A DNA stretch of 64,000 nucleotides from Periconia sp. R9002 (lineage: Eukaryota; Ascomycota; Dothideomycetes; Pleosporales; Periconiaceae). Below, in pieces: positions 47,124-60,388 of the stretch (position 1 is its first letter; every line of letters begins with the position of its first letter). The stretch is from contig JAMAHW010000026.1 in the NCBI GenBank assembly GCA_023627715.1, positions 186,001 through 250,000 of the forward strand, given 5' to 3'. The notes below the pieces were generated by a model, which was not told the origin of the DNA, did not search any database, and saw only the letters and a program-made list of their open reading frames with translations. The translations under genes were made by a program, and so were the position numbers.

Positions 47124-49389
47124 ATGGCTTCCACTCTGGGATGGGCTGTTGCTGAGATTCTGAGTACGTGGAGAATAAAGCGGAACCAACCCCCCAAGCC
47201 TCAGACTCCGATGCTAACATACACGTGTTGTAGAGCGCGAAGCGACAGACGCAGACCCCGATGGTCAGTTGCTTTTCCCTCCGCATTCCCGTTCCTCCAC
47301 ATATTAACGTGCCGATAGAAGAGCCCGAGGCTGGTCAGAAGGAGATATTCACATCATGGGCCCTGTCCATTCTCATCGTCCTGCTGATTGTAGCCCTCTT
47401 CACCAATTACATCCTCCAGACGCGCAAGATCCAAGCCGTTCATGAGACGGTACTTTCCATCTTTGCTGGTATGTTAGAAAAAATCGCTTCAGGATTGATT
47501 GGGTTATTGTACAGAGTCCTTGGCTAATACTACACAGGAATGGTCGTGGGCCTCATTCTGCGACTCACTGCAGTAGCCTCCGTTCGCGATGCTGTTAGCT
47601 TCGATTACCAGATGTTCTTCAACCTCCTACTGCCACCGATCATCCTCTCGTCCGGATATGAATTACACCAAGTACGCCAGAGTCCGTGCGCCCCCTAGGA
47701 AGAGGTATACTGATGCATTCCAGGGCAATTTCTTCCGCCACATTGGCACTATTCTTACCTTTGCTTTTGCCGGCACGTTTATCTCCGCCGTAGTCCTGGG
47801 TCTGATACTATTTGTCTGGACCAGGATGGCCCTGGACGGATTCAAGATCAATTTTGTCGAGGCCATGTCTGTAGGCGCCACCCTTTCCGCCACCGATCCC
47901 GTTACTATTCTTGCCATCTTCAATACGTACAAAGTCGAGCCCAAACTATACACCATCATTTTCGGCGAATCAATCTTGAACGATGCCATTGCCATTGTTT
48001 TGTTTGAGACTGCACAGAAATACAAGGATGGTGCAGAGTCACTTGGCTTTCTGAGCTTATTCGAAGCTATTGGCATCTTCTTCGGTGTCTTCTTCGGAAG
48101 CTTGTTCATTGGAGTGATGGTTGGAATTGGCGCATCTTTGATGCTCAAATTCACTTATGTCAGGCGCATGCCTAAGACGGAGAGTTGTCTCATTATTCTG
48201 ATCGCTTACCTCACATACTTCTTGTCCAATGCCATCCACATGTCCGGTAAGTTGTACCTAGCTTCGCTCATGACGGTTCACTAACATTACTTCAGGTATT
48301 GTGTCCCTGCTATTTTGCGGCATATGCATGAAGCATTACGCGTACCTCAACATGTCCCGACGCACGCAGCTCACGACGAAATTCGTCTTCCAAATAACTG
48401 CACAATTGTCCGAGAATTTCATCTTCATCTATCTAGGACTTTCGCTCTTTACCGATGACAAATTGGAATACAAACCACTCTTCATCCTAATCACAGTAGC
48501 AGGGATATGTATTGCCCGCTGGTGCGCTGTATTCCCCTTATCCAAGATGATCAACTCGGTTATCCGGTACCGGCGACGGCGTCATGGTGCGCAAGAGCCT
48601 AGTGACGAAATTCCTTATTCTCATCAAGCCATGATATACTGGGCAGGTCTTCGTGGAGCAGTCGGTGTTGCACTCGCCGCGGGACTTTCGGGTAACAATG
48701 GCGATACCCTACGAGCCACTGTACTTGTAGTAGTTGTTTTGACCGTAATCATCTTCGGTGGCACAACGGCACGCATGTTGGAGATTCTCGGCATTCGAAC
48801 GGGAGTGGTTGAAGAGATTGATTCTGACGATGAGTTTGATATCGAGGTAGTCAGCGGGAATACCTACTCTCGCAACAAAGGTCAAGGTATCGGGCACACA
48901 CCTCGCCCCGGCCAAAACGGGTTTGCGCTATCCAGTGTCCACGGACAAGATGGTGCCTACTCGAGTGGAAACAGACACAGTCCTCCCACGCGGCCCAATG
49001 CTCTGTCCTCGCGCAGAAACTCCAGCCGCCCAGGACGCTCTGATGGTGCAGAGCAGGGCCTTCTCAGTCCCGGTGGCAGCGCTAGTAACGATGAGGACGA
49101 TACTGATCTCGACCTTCCTCCCAGCGCGCGACGCACACCATCCCGCATTCCATCACCTCTCGGTGTCCCAATAGAAACATCGCCATATCCAACATCAGGC
49201 AGTGCCAGCAGGGGCAATGGGAATGAAACGTCAAGGGTGGCTACGGCGACCGGTGCTGTCAAGCAGTTGATTTCTGAAATATCACAAGATCCTGCAAATG
49301 CGTTCAAACAGATAGACGATGGCTTCTTGAAGCCTCATCTTTTACTGGACCCTGGGAAAGGCTCGGCATCAGGACCGAGCAATGTATGA
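47124..49389 (+). CDS. nhx1: Endosomal/vacuolar Na+(K+)/H+ antiporter Nhx1
   Basis: Exchanges lumenal H+ for cytosolic Na+ or K+, setting endosome and vacuole pH. 656 aa, six exons: 47124-47163, 47234-47263, 47319-47468, 47538-47671, 47724-48246, 48296-49389; all phases agree. About twelve membrane spans. The amiloride-site-like segment FFNLLLPPIILSSGY lies near 98-112. The ion-binding FGESILNDAIAIVLFE has Asn204/Asp205, and WAGLRGAVGVALAAG is at 408-422. The cytoplasmic tail (from about 455) starts VEEIDSDDEFDIE and is Ser/Arg/Pro-rich, much longer than the membrane-proximal core needs. Exons 1 and 2 are only 40 and 30 nt, and the start Met was fixed by their splicing into KREATDADPD. Confidence 0.95.
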
Positions 49390-51982
49390 TATTCGCGTAT
49401 GAGGTTAGACGGCATGGGAGGCGTTTATGAACCAAGGGCATGAAACAAATATTATGTTACCGCGTTGTTGCGCATCCAGGAACTTTGGGCATAATTGGCG
49501 TTACTCGTATCACCAAAGACGTGATCATGTTGTTTGTAGGAATGGAAAGTAAATTTTTATGCCTGTGTACCTATGTATGCGATGAAATGGATGCAGGTGC
49601 TCAAGTGATGTTGGCTTTAACCGCCTACGCCCTCCTACCGAGGAGTAAGGACACATTCGGGTACGTAGTCGACGTTTCAGGAAGGGCTTCCGGCACCCAT
49701 CGAAGATTGTTTCGAGGAGGTCCTTTCATCGTGGCCAAAGTACCGTGAGACCTTGGTGGTAGGTCCAATCGTAGCACGAAGAGCTGGAGTCGGCAAAACA
49801 CATGGTGTTTGGCTAAATCGCGATTTATACGGACATCTGCCGAACGACCATGCCGTCTGTATATTGTGGGCTCACTTGAAGCTGTACGCACTATAGTTTA
49901 TAGGCGACTAGACTCCAGTGCCTAGTATAAAACTTTCTCAAACTGCTTCAGTTTCTGATATCTCTTTGTATGTGCAACTTCTTGTACGTGAGAAGGGTGC
50001 AGTGAGGAGCGGTGGTTTAGAGAATGAAGTCCATGAAACAGTATGCACACTAGTCCTAAGCTGGAGTGGCTGCTCTTCTGCACCCCAGGTGGGCCTCGGA
50101 CAGAAAGGCGGCAGCGGGGACTTTGCACTGGGTCGGCGCTAAACCAATCGGCCGCCAACTCTAAATTAACTTACATCCGTTTGACCACTCTTGACCCTTC
50201 ACCACCTTTAACCCACTATCGTTCAGCACTCATGTATCACGACCCGGTGTTCTCATAATTGAGGCTGTAGCAGCAGATCCACTTCATATTTTGGGTCGAA
50301 CAAACAGTTAGTCACGGCATAGACTAAGTACAACAATAAACAGCGATTGCCTTTGCAATGTAAGCTTGCTTCACACTACCAAAAGTCCAAGCTGTTTATG
50401 ATATTTCATTGACAGCGTACATGTAGCATTTCGAGCCCAAGTCCTAGCCCTTGCTTCTGAGCCTGCCTAATGTACCGAATGCACTTGCATCGCTGAACGC
50501 GGTACCAGCTTGTTTCTACTAGCCACTCATCTCACAGCCTGGGTCAAGCAATCTCGATACGCCTACTATCGTTCCCCCAATAACTCTAGCCATCAGCTGT
50601 GTTAGCTTCAACAATTCACTCTAACTCAGCATCCTTTCATGTCGAAATCAGCACAACTTAAGCCCATATTAACAGAAAGGTTCCATACGAGCTTCCAGTC
50701 TACACATGACATTTGGCGACTATGAACAACACACCAGACCTTTGATCGTCTGTGGGGCATGCCTAGGATAAATGAGTATGGGGAGATTCCCCATGTCTCC
50801 GCATTAATATAAGATTATAATCATGTGTTCGACTCTCCTTCCAGAATCATCGAATGTTTGCTCGTACCAGGTCTAGGGTCTGCTCCTTAGACCCTGAAGC
50901 ACCCAGGTCGCAGCTGCTCGGCACTCTCTTTAATTTATCAGGTCAAATTGCTCAGTTAAGGAAAGTATCTCAAGCTCAGCACACGTATTTCAAGTTTCAT
51001 AGAAACAGGTACGTCGAAAATGTTTGAAGAGGTGATCGGCAACCCAATTTGAAGGAAGCTTTCGTTAAGAGAAGCCGCTGTTTCAGAAGCGAGGCTTGTC
51101 ATTCACTTGAACGCTTAATCGTACGTTCGCGTGCCCATGGGTGACATTGAGAGCGCAACGGGCACAGCAATCACACTAAATACATCTACATATGGGGCTC
51201 AGCGGATCTCGGTTCGCGAAACACTTTGCCATTCCTGCACGTTATTGCATCGTAAACAAATAACGCCACCATCTGATTCTACTGTTCCCTTCGGACTCTT
51301 AAATCCCAGATCTATGAACAGGGGCCCATATATAAGGCCAGGCATTGCGGGGTAGCGTATGGTTCCAGACTCCCTGACCAAGGGATTTTACAGGGTGTTT
51401 CCAGTCAACCATAATCTATTTATCCTCCAAGAAATTTCCCAGCCAAACAAAATGCTTGTCAGTAACGACTGGGTAGTGTAATGTTTAGGCGTGACCTACG
51501 ATCCGAGCAGATCTAGGAAAAGCCTCACTGGTCTTCCGGCAGTGGCTCTTCGCCACTATAGTCTAATCCATATGGGATAGAAAAACTTTTTGGAAAAGAA
51601 CGGCAAGTAGAGGAGACTCTCGTTGAAGAATTACAAAAAGATGACACTATATGGACTGACTCGCTTTTCCACAATTCCCTAAACAGCCTCATGCCAATGT
51701 GGATCTCACTCTATCAAACGCTTACACCTGCTTGATTTGATGTTCATATACGTTTCATCACGATAGTGTCCCTCGAGCACAGACATGCGAGCACATTTTC
51801 TTGGCCGCAGTTGACGGGCCTGCTTCCTGATGAAGTGGACCAGAGAATGTATCAGGACAACACAGACGGTGGCGAGTTTTGAGATCTGCTCACATATCGA
51901 TATAAGAGCGGCTCTGCCGCCACCCACAATAACAACATCCCATCTGCATCTCCCCCACACTCACTCTCCACGGTAGACAATC
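49390..51982. other. Long gene-free upstream region of the GH6 gene
   Basis: 2.6 kb with no recognisable gene; short ORFs only. The composition is less CT/GA-skewed than elsewhere in the window. The right part must contain the cellobiohydrolase promoter. A GATATAAGAG TATA-like word lies at 51899-51908 and a CCCCAC (GTGGGG on minus) at 51953-51958. Confidence 0.6.
51899..51908 (+). promoter_or_regulatory. Putative TATA element of the GH6 gene
   Basis: GATATAAGAG lies about 80 bp upstream of the ATG, a usual TATA distance for inducible fungal cellulase genes. Assigned by sequence and position only. Confidence 0.45.
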
Positions 51983-53378
51983 ATGAAGGGTCTCTACACT
52001 GCCTTGGTGGCTTCGGCCATTACTGGTGCTTTTGCCGCTCCCAGCCCCGTTGAGAACGGTCCCATCACTGCCAGGGCCAACGCTGCTGCTTGTGCTACTC
52101 CTGTCACTCTCTCTGGCAACCCCTTCACCCGCTCCATCTACGCCAACAAGGAGTATGCCAAGGAGGTTTCTAGCGCTGCTGCCGCTATGACCGACAGTGC
52201 CTTGAAGGCCTCGGCAACCAAGGTCGCCTCCGTCGGTACCTTCTTGTGGATGTAGGTATCTCCTATTGTGTTACGATTCAAAGATCTTGGACACTGACCG
52301 GTGAACAGCGACACCCGTGCTCGTATCTCTGTCATCGAGGACAACTTGAAGGACGTTCCCTGCGACCAGCTCGCCGCCTTCGTCATCTACGACCTTCCAG
52401 GCCGCGACTGTGCTGCCAAGGCCTCCAACGGTGAACTTGCCGTCGGTGACATCAACGTCTACAAGACCGAGTACATTGATCGTGAGTTATCTCCCCTCCT
52501 CGACATCTCTCAAGACAACAGTATTCCCCGCGAGCAATCAAACTAACACTCTACCCCAGCCATCGTCGCCATCTTCAAGAAGTACCCCAACACCGCCATC
52601 GCCCTTGTCATCGAGCCCGACTCCCTCCCCAACTTGGTCACCAACATCAACGAGCAGGCCTGCAAGGACTCTGCCACCGGTTACCGCGAGGGTGTCGCCT
52701 ACGCTCTCAAGTCGCTCAACCTGCCCAACATCGCCATGTACATTGACGCCGGCCACGGTGGCTGGCTCGGCTGGAACGACAACCTCAGTGCGTGAACCCC
52801 CTTCACCTCCCCTCCCCCTCTTCCTCTCTCACCAAACTAACCACACCCCTTAAAATACAGAGCCCGGCGCCCAAGAACTCGCCACCGTCTACAAAAACGC
52901 CGGATCCCCCAAGCAAGTCCGCGGCTTCTCCACCAACGTCGCCGGCTGGAACCAATGGGACCTCTCCCCCGGCGAGTTCTCCAAAGCCACCGACGCGCAA
53001 TGGAACAAGTGCCAAAACGAAAAAACCTACGTCGAGACCTTCGGTCCCTTGCTCAAGAGCGCCGGCATGCCCAGCCAGGCTATCGTCGACACGGGCCGCA
53101 ACGGTAAATCCGGTCTGCGCAAGGAGTGGGGCGACTGGTGCAACGTCGCCGGCGCCGGCTTCGGGAAACGTCCCACGAGCTCCACCGGCAGCACCCAGGC
53201 CGACGCGTTTGTCTGGGTCAAGCCCGGTGGTGAGTCGGATGGTACCAGCGATACCTCGGCTACGAGGTACGATTCCTTCTGTGGGAAGGACGATGCGTAT
53301 AAGCCTTCCCCTGAGGCTGGTCAGTGGAACCAGGCGTACTTTGAGGCGTTGCTCAAGAATGCTAATCCTAGCTTCTAA
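51983..53378 (+). CDS. GH6 cellobiohydrolase (cellobiohydrolase II type)
   Basis: Secreted inverting exo-glucanase acting from the non-reducing ends of cellulose. 395 aa, four exons: 51983-52251, 52309-52481, 52560-52787, 52861-53378. A signal peptide of about 18 residues (MKGLYTALVASAITGAFA) precedes a short propeptide and then the catalytic barrel. Expected catalytic acids are Asp123 in IYDLPGRDCAAKASNGE and Asp168 in LVIEPDSLPNLVTN. Also visible are YIDAGHGGWLGW, the aromatic substrate tunnel NVAGWNQWD, and the final loop region with KPGGESDGTSD. There is no CBM1 or Ser/Thr linker, unlike Trichoderma Cel6A. The third intron donor is GTGCGT. Part of a loose group with CE15 and GH131 genes to the right. 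Confidence 0.96.
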
Positions 53379-54742
53379 ATGGGGGATGAGGTGATCGGGG
53401 CTTATGTGCCTTGGACTCTTTACACACTTTGTACATATCAATGCTTAAAGATCGCCGTTGGGTGCATGGCGAAGCACGACTTTCGTTGTATATAGATTGA
53501 ATTCAATGGATGGACCAGAAGGGCTGAACACAAAAGAAAAGAAGGTTGGCTGAGCTAGGCAGTTGCGCTGGTTTCAGTCGGCCTCTCGCGTTCATTCATT
53601 TTGTTGTGCCATTATTTGCCTGTTTGTGCCCGTTCAAAAGTGTCAAAAGCTTTTTTTGGTGTCGTTGCTGTTGTGTCCTTTGAAGAAGAAAAATCATATG
53701 AGTGTGTTGAGGACAAGGAGATTGCCTGACACAATTTCTCGCCTTCGTTTCCGCGTCCTCAAATGCCTGCATACGGGGACCAAGTCCCACCCTAACAGAC
53801 ACACTTTTCCAACAATTACGTTACGAAAAACAAAGCCCACAGATCAAAGAAAGCTTATCCAGACGTATTCAACATCCAACCATCGCAAACAAGTCACATA
53901 GCAAAAGGGCGCACACGTGGAATGAGTTAATCGCATCTCACATTTCACGGGTAAACAAGAGAAAAAATTTCTCGTCTCCCGTCCTATGTTATCCTAATTT
54001 TCGAAAATCCTGATGCTTACTAGTTTCCAGGTAAGGAGGTTGGCAAGGTAAGGTATATTTCCTCTCTCTCTCTCTCCCTCAATCTCCTTGCTTGTTTCTT
54101 TTCCACGAACCCATATCCATCCATCCATCCCAAAGAGGAAAATAAAAACATGAAGCACACCACACAAAATCTCCCAGCGCCTCCCGCTCACTGTCGTCAT
54201 CATTGTTCTCTTTCTCATCGCCATTCATCGTTCCGTTGTTACATCATCAACAATCCGGACAAGGAGAGAGATGACGAACAACAAAACGTCTTAAAAGCAA
54301 AGAACGCGTGCCCGTGTGTTGTCTTGTGCCGCTGGAGTTTTCGTGAAAAACAAAGAAATGAAAAAAAGCTCAGATTCCCAACCAGGTGTCCATCCAAAGC
54401 AATGGATTCCAATGTCCGATCTGATAAAAGGTCTGATGTAATAACACAACGCCAGCAATAATGGAGGGAGGAAACAATTATACATCTTGAAAAAACAAAA
54501 AACAGCTGAAGGGATGGTAGCCGTCTACATGCGCATGGTTCACGTCCAAGGTGAGAGCAAAGGTAACACTTGCCTCCCCGAAATTAACGAAGTCGACAGT
54601 CTTGGAGATAACCGTGACTAAGGACCAAGGCGCAGGTGCAATGTTGCAGTAACAAGTCTATAGGGTATTTCCGTTACCTTTCCACCGAGTTAGTTACATT
54701 ATTCAGATGATTAAATGGGATATTCCAATACGTACGTGGTGA
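53379..54742. other. Convergent intergenic region, GH6 / sth1
   Basis: 1.36 kb between two stop codons, AT-rich with a (CT)n tract near 54061-54080 and A-rich strings. Presumably both 3' UTRs; no gene seen. Confidence 0.6.
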
Positions 54743-57700
54743 TCAAACATTTCGCGGCGTACCGACTGCGCTTGTAGTCACAGCGGTACTAAGACCTCCG
54801 TTCACCGAGCTCACATCATCAAAGTCCTGCCACTCAGGGTACGCCTCAGTAGCTTCCTTCAGTTCCTTGAGAGCTGTTTTCTCAATGAGGTTGGCATCTG
54901 CAAAAAGTATGCTGGTTTCCTCATTATATTGACGACAGTTGTTGCAGAGGAGACCGATATCTTGGCGGAATTGCTTGAGTGACTGGTATTCTTTCCTGTT
55001 GATCTTTTTCTCGATTGTTTTCATGCAAATAGGCGACTTGATGATTTGGTAATAGTCGGGATAGTCGTACTTGTCGGGAAGCACGATGAAGGGATCAATG
55101 ATGGGGCGGTTAGGTAGGTCCTCTTCAGTGGACACTTCCTCGAGCTGATTGAGAGTCTCATAAACCTTGTCAAGGATCTTCTGAAGCGAGGTGCGCTGCT
55201 CGGGGGTGAGCGTTTCTTGAACCTTATTAGGCCCAGGGCGACCACGTTTGCGCGGTGCTGGCTCGCCATCCAGAGACGCATCATCCGCTTTTCGCTTTTC
55301 GGCTTTGGGTTTACGTCCACGTTTCTTCGGCATGGGCTCCTCTGAGCTAAGGCGCGACGCAGGCGAATCTCCAACAGCCTTATTCTTATTTCGCTTTGCA
55401 AGCTTAGCCTGGTTGCGGGCAATGGCATCTTCGATTGTATCATCGTCATTGTCGACGGCATCAAGCCACTGTTCTTCCGTGAGGCCGTCATCATATTTGA
55501 CGCGAGTACGCTCACGAGCTCCTCGGCCAACAATCTCCTGAACTTCCTCCACAACCGGAACGTCGTCGTTCAGATAGATATCCGGAAGTTCGGGCTCGCT
55601 CAGAAGACGAGGGTATTTCTTGTTAGGTCCGTAGGTGTCGGATTCAGCTCGCTGCCTATCCATCTCCTGGAAAACCTTAAGTTCATCCTCGTTTCGCATC
55701 ATCATCGTGTTGAGATCATCATCGTCCATCTCTTCCTGTTCGAGGCTGTCGGGATTCTCTGCTGATTCCAACATGATTCGCAGCATGGCCTCACGCTCTT
55801 CGTTGGTGGACTTGTTATCGAATTTACCAGCTTGAATGACCTTGCCATCCATGTCCAATTTGTAGTTGGCGCGCTCGAGGATTTTCTCTTCCACAGAATT
55901 ACTAGTAATGAGTCGGAGAATGCGAACCTCGTTCTTCTGGCCAATACGATGGGCACGATCCTGAGCTTGCAGATCCTGATGCGGATTCCAATCGGAATCG
56001 TAAATGATGACCGTGTCGGCAGTCTGTAGATTGAGACCCAGACCACCAGCGCGAGTTGAAAGAAGGAAACAAAAGTAGGGCGAGTCGGGCGCATTGAAAA
56101 CCTTGAGCAGATCGGATCGATCGTCTGCCTTAGTGGAACCATCAAGACGAAGATACTGCATGCCCCGGAGTCGAAGGTAGTCTTCCATAATGTTCATGAT
56201 CTGTGTCATTTGGAAGAACATCAGGACACGATGCCCGGTAACCTTGAACTTTGGCAAAACCCTATCCAGCAGCTCGAACTTTCCAGCCGTTCGCCACAGC
56301 AGGTCATTTGAAATCCGCGAAGGATTCATTTGGTCTTCAACCTCCTCGAAGACGAATGGATGGTTGCAAAGCTTCCGCAACTGCATGAGCATGTTGCTGA
56401 GACCTCGCATGCCAGTCTTACCACCCTTTCCATCACTCACCATGAGCTTGTTGTGTGTCACAAGTTGCTTGTACAGTTTAGCCTGAAGAGCAGAGAAGCT
56501 GCACTTGATGACTCGCTCGGTCTTGTCGGGCAAATCCTTCTCGACATCCTTCTTCAGACGACGCAGAAGGAAAGGTCGAAGAACCTTGTGCAGACGACGA
56601 ATAACAAGAAGCTGCTCTTCTTCGGTCAACTCCATCTTGTCTTGACCACCGGTATTAGCGAATGGAGTATTGAACCATTCATCAAAAGATTTGACTGATT
56701 TGAAGATGGTTGGCAAGACGAAGTTGAGCATAGCCCACAACTCAGTAAGGTTGTTCTGGAGAGGTGTTCCGGTAAGAATCAAACGGTAACGAGTTGAGTA
56801 GTACTGAGTAATTGTGCTGCTAAGCTTCGAGTTTTGATTCTTCATACGATGACCTTCGTCGACGATCATATGTAGCCATTTGATCTTGCTCAGGATAGGC
56901 CTATCCTTGATAATGAACTCGTATGTGGTGAGGAGTACCTGGAATTGGCCCCAACGAATCTGCTGCTGATGTTGCTTACGGGAGTTTGGAGGACCCTTGT
57001 ACACAATTTTGGAAACACTAGGCGCCCACTTGTCGAACTCGTTGTGCCAGTTCGTAAGGGTACTCAACGGCACAATGACAAGGTAGGGTCCAGGCTGTTG
57101 CTTCTTCTCGATGAGGTATGTGATCAAACTGATGGTTTGAATCGTCTTTCCGAGACCCATCTCGTCAGCGAGAATACCGTTCAAATTGTTGTTGTACAAG
57201 GAAATCATCCATTGCAGGCCCTTAAGCTGGTACTCCTTTAGGGTACCACCAACGAGGTTCGTTGCTTGAGCCGTGACCGGTTCCTTGATACGGTGAGCGA
57301 TTTCGTAGTAGTCCGTCTTCTTCTTGCCAGGACGACCTTCGCCTCCAGATTCCCCTTCGGACTCTTCGTCGGACTCCTCGTCCTCGGATGGCTCTTCCAT
57401 CTCGTATCGGTTGCTCTGGTTTCGCTGTTGAGCTTTTACGGAGGCAGACAGTTGTTTCAAGAATCCGTCGGTCTGTTTGAGAAGGTGCGAGATACGAGTG
57501 TCCTTGGCTTGACCCAAAAGCTTGAGATATGTCTCTTCATCGTTGGCCTTGAGCGCCTGCAGACGTTGCTTGGCAGTACGCTCGATACGCTTCTGTTCTT
57601 CCTTTTCGATGTTCTGATGAGTCGAAATCATCGTTCGACCGAGCTTCTGCAACCGTACGCGCTGGCTCATGCTGGCTTCGGTAAGTTCATGACGATGTTT

Positions 57701-59010
57701 GCGAATAGCCTCGATGAAGTCATGATGCTTCTTCTTCTCTTTGGTCTCACGAGCATCTCGCTGTTGCTTTTCAAGCTTCTCCGTTAGACGCGCTTCGCGT
57801 AACGACTGCTTCTTGAGTCGACGGTAAATTGTGCGGTTAGCGGTCATAGCAAGGTTATCGGCATGAATCATCTCCCGACTAATCTGTTTGCGAAGTAGAC
57901 GTTGTTTGGGAAGCAGATTGAGCATCTTCTGCTCGATAATAAGCGCCAGCTTCACCTTGCCATCATCCTCTGGAGTATCCGTCCGGCTAGTATCCCAGGA
58001 GCCAATGTTAGCGCTAGTCTTTTCCAGCTCGGCCTTCCGTGCTGTCAAGCGGTTGTACAAGATGACCTCGCGTGCTTCTTTCTCGCGCGCATCCCTAATC
58101 AGACCCATTTGAGCACGTACGTCATTCATGTCGACACCCAACGGCATAACCGAGGCAACGTAGGGACGATTAGAGCGGTATGTGTGTGAAATGTAGTTGA
58201 CGTCGGGGATATATCGCGAGTCCCAGGGGTCGTGAAACTTCTCTGGTAGCTGCCTATTATGCGGCTCGCCCACCGGTTTGACTGCACCACCGAAGCTTGA
58301 CGTAGATGCACTAGGAGCTCGAGTATTGTTGTCAAGAATCTGGCCTGCAGCAGAGACGGCTTCGGCAACATTTTGTGGTTTCTTGCCTTGCTGCGTAGCA
58401 AATAGCTGCTGCTGCATGTTGGGCGGTAGAGGGAGTCCCTTGGATAAGTGCTTGAAGGCAGCTATCTGCCTCTTGAGGAGAATAAGTTGATCTGCTGAGA
58501 ATGAGGGATTGCCAGTGGCTGAAGTTGGTGTCTGGCCGCCCGCAGAAGGTACCTGGCCTCCAGCAGTGGCGACTTGAGGGCCAGATGGCGCAGTTGACAC
58601 TTGAATTGGGGTAGCATTGCCATTGGCGAAGCCGGCGGCAACGCCATTTTGTTGTGGTTGAGCGTGCTCTTGAACCTGCTGGCGCTGCGGCATCATTTGC
58701 TGTGGCATCTGCATTTGCATCTGGCGCTGCTGCTGGTTGGCGCTGTTCTGCCTCTGGACGGCTTGAAGCAGGTTCTTCGCCTTGATGAGCTCGGGGTGGT
58801 TTTCAGCAACGCCTTGAGCGCGCATTGCTGTATATTTCTAAAGAAATGTCAGTGTGCTGCGATCTCAATGGCAATAGGCGCGGTATAGACGACAGTAGAC
58901 GTCTTTGGGAGATGACCGACCTTGTACACTTGAGCTACCATATCTCTAGTCAGATTCCCAGGCAGCTGCCCAGGGCCGGTTACGTCCGGCGTGGGCTGGA
59001 CGGATGCCAT
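54743..59010 (-). CDS. sth1: Chromatin-remodelling ATPase Sth1/Snf2 (RSC-type)
   Basis: Nuclear ATPase motor of an RSC/SWI-SNF complex that slides or ejects nucleosomes. 1394 aa, two exons: 59010-58921 and 58837-54743. The 83-nt intron joins VAQVYK to KYTAMRAQGV, restoring a QLQ-like helix. Gln-rich region follows; an HSA domain lies at about 370-450. The SNF2 helicase has LADEMGLGKTIQT near 590, DEGH near 690 and LTGTPLQNNLTELW. The helicase C-lobe is at about 875-1010 (STRAGGLGLNLQTAD, AQDRAHRIGQ), then a SnAC-like acidic part. AT-hook-like patches (KKRGRKPKAEK, PRKRGRPGPNK) occur near 1210-1230 and a C-terminal bromodomain at about 1270-1380. A single bromodomain and this length favour Sth1 over the larger Snf2 paralogue. 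Confidence 0.93.
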
Positions 59011-60388
59011 GTTTGGCTAGAAACGAATGTGTGTGTTGGGTTGGGTTGGCGTAGTGTAAGGGTGTGTTGTTTGCGGGTGGAAGACGGGATTTTGTTGGAT
59101 ACAGGGCGCGCCGAGTGCAAACAATGGTTGCATGCGCGGGTGGAATGTGGAGAGGCGACGGTGGCAGACTTTGAAAAGCGCGCGTGGGTAACTGCTATGA
59201 CATCCTCGAGGGTTGTGGTGTTGGTGGAGGCCCCTCGGTGGATGAGGTTTGATGGCAGAAGCGGCCGGGTCGCGGTCGCTGGAGGTCGCGAACGTGGTAA
59301 GGGAGGCAGGCTGAGGCAAAAGGTGCAAATTCAGCGTGGGGGGAAGGGGAGGGCCGCAGGCGCGTCCAAAGTGCGGATTGCACGAGTACGCGCAGTGTAT
59401 AGCGTGTTGCGCACGGAGCTAAGATGCGGGCGGGTGGTTTTGTGATATCGGGGGATGGGGTTGTTGGCGAGAATATGGAGGGCGTTCAACGGCAAGGTGA
59501 GGGAGGAGGGCACCCGCGCCTGACTTGGGCGCGCTAGTCCGTTTTGGGCCACCATCTCCAAGTCACATGACCTGCTAAGGGGCGTTCGAGTCGATCTGGA
59601 GAATTCATGGAGAAGAACAGCATTTCCTGGGCTGGGGAACAATATCTCATGAACAGACTGATCAGTCATGGGTTTGGCGCCAATTACGGTGGGCTGCGGC
59701 AATCGGATACCCCGGACACGCAATCTGGCGGGGGGATGTGGATGACACCTCCAGTTAACTCTCCACGCCCGTGCCTTCATGCTAAGATCCCGCCGTCTCT
59801 GCCCAGCGCGGTGCTACGCGCTCTCATGTGAGCTCTCTTTATGAACTTTTGAACAAATCTTGCCCTGTCTCCTTCACAACCGTGGACCCTTCTCCCCTGA
59901 CCTTCTGGCAGTCATCCCCAATGTCTCCGATATATATACATCCAGCCCTCCTCTATATCATCCCTTTGCAAACAAACCCCCATTTCAGAGTGGTCGACAA
60001 GTCTTTTGAACTGAACAAAACTAGGTTTGGCCGTTGTCCCTCGATTTCCTCATCATTATTAACCCCTCCTTCAGCCAGCTCACCTAAATCCCCGTACTTG
60101 CGTAGCACCATCTACTAGCCTCATATGTAGGTCCGTGCCCATGTCAACCCCCCGTATCTTCTCTTCTGCTTCCATTCTTCTTCTCCCAACACCCTTCGAA
60201 CATCAAGAACTTGGCACCTTCGTCCCACACGTTATTGGGTCTCGAATGATCCCCCCAGTCACCCGATTAATTCTCATTTGCACGCCAACGCAATTAAGAT
60301 ACACAAAGCAATATATTCCTATATAGGTAACAGATACAGAAGAAAAGAGCTGTGAAACCCCTCCTGCCCCGCCCCCTCATCGAGTTCC
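59011..60388. other. Intergenic region, CE15 3' end / sth1 promoter
   Basis: 1.4 kb. 59020-59460 is GC-rich and G-skewed on plus, a CT-rich leader for sth1 on its own strand. 59830-60380 is CT-rich on plus. ORFs here look like chance frames. Confidence 0.6.

Noticed and set aside
50835..50860. tRNA B-box-like GTGTTCGACTC
   Set aside because: The flanking bases do not form a T-stem and no A-box or acceptor stem could be found around it.
52803..53441. 212-codon open frame on minus across the GH6 gene
   Set aside because: Antisense shadow of the last GH6 exon, whose sense frame encodes conserved cellulase sequence.
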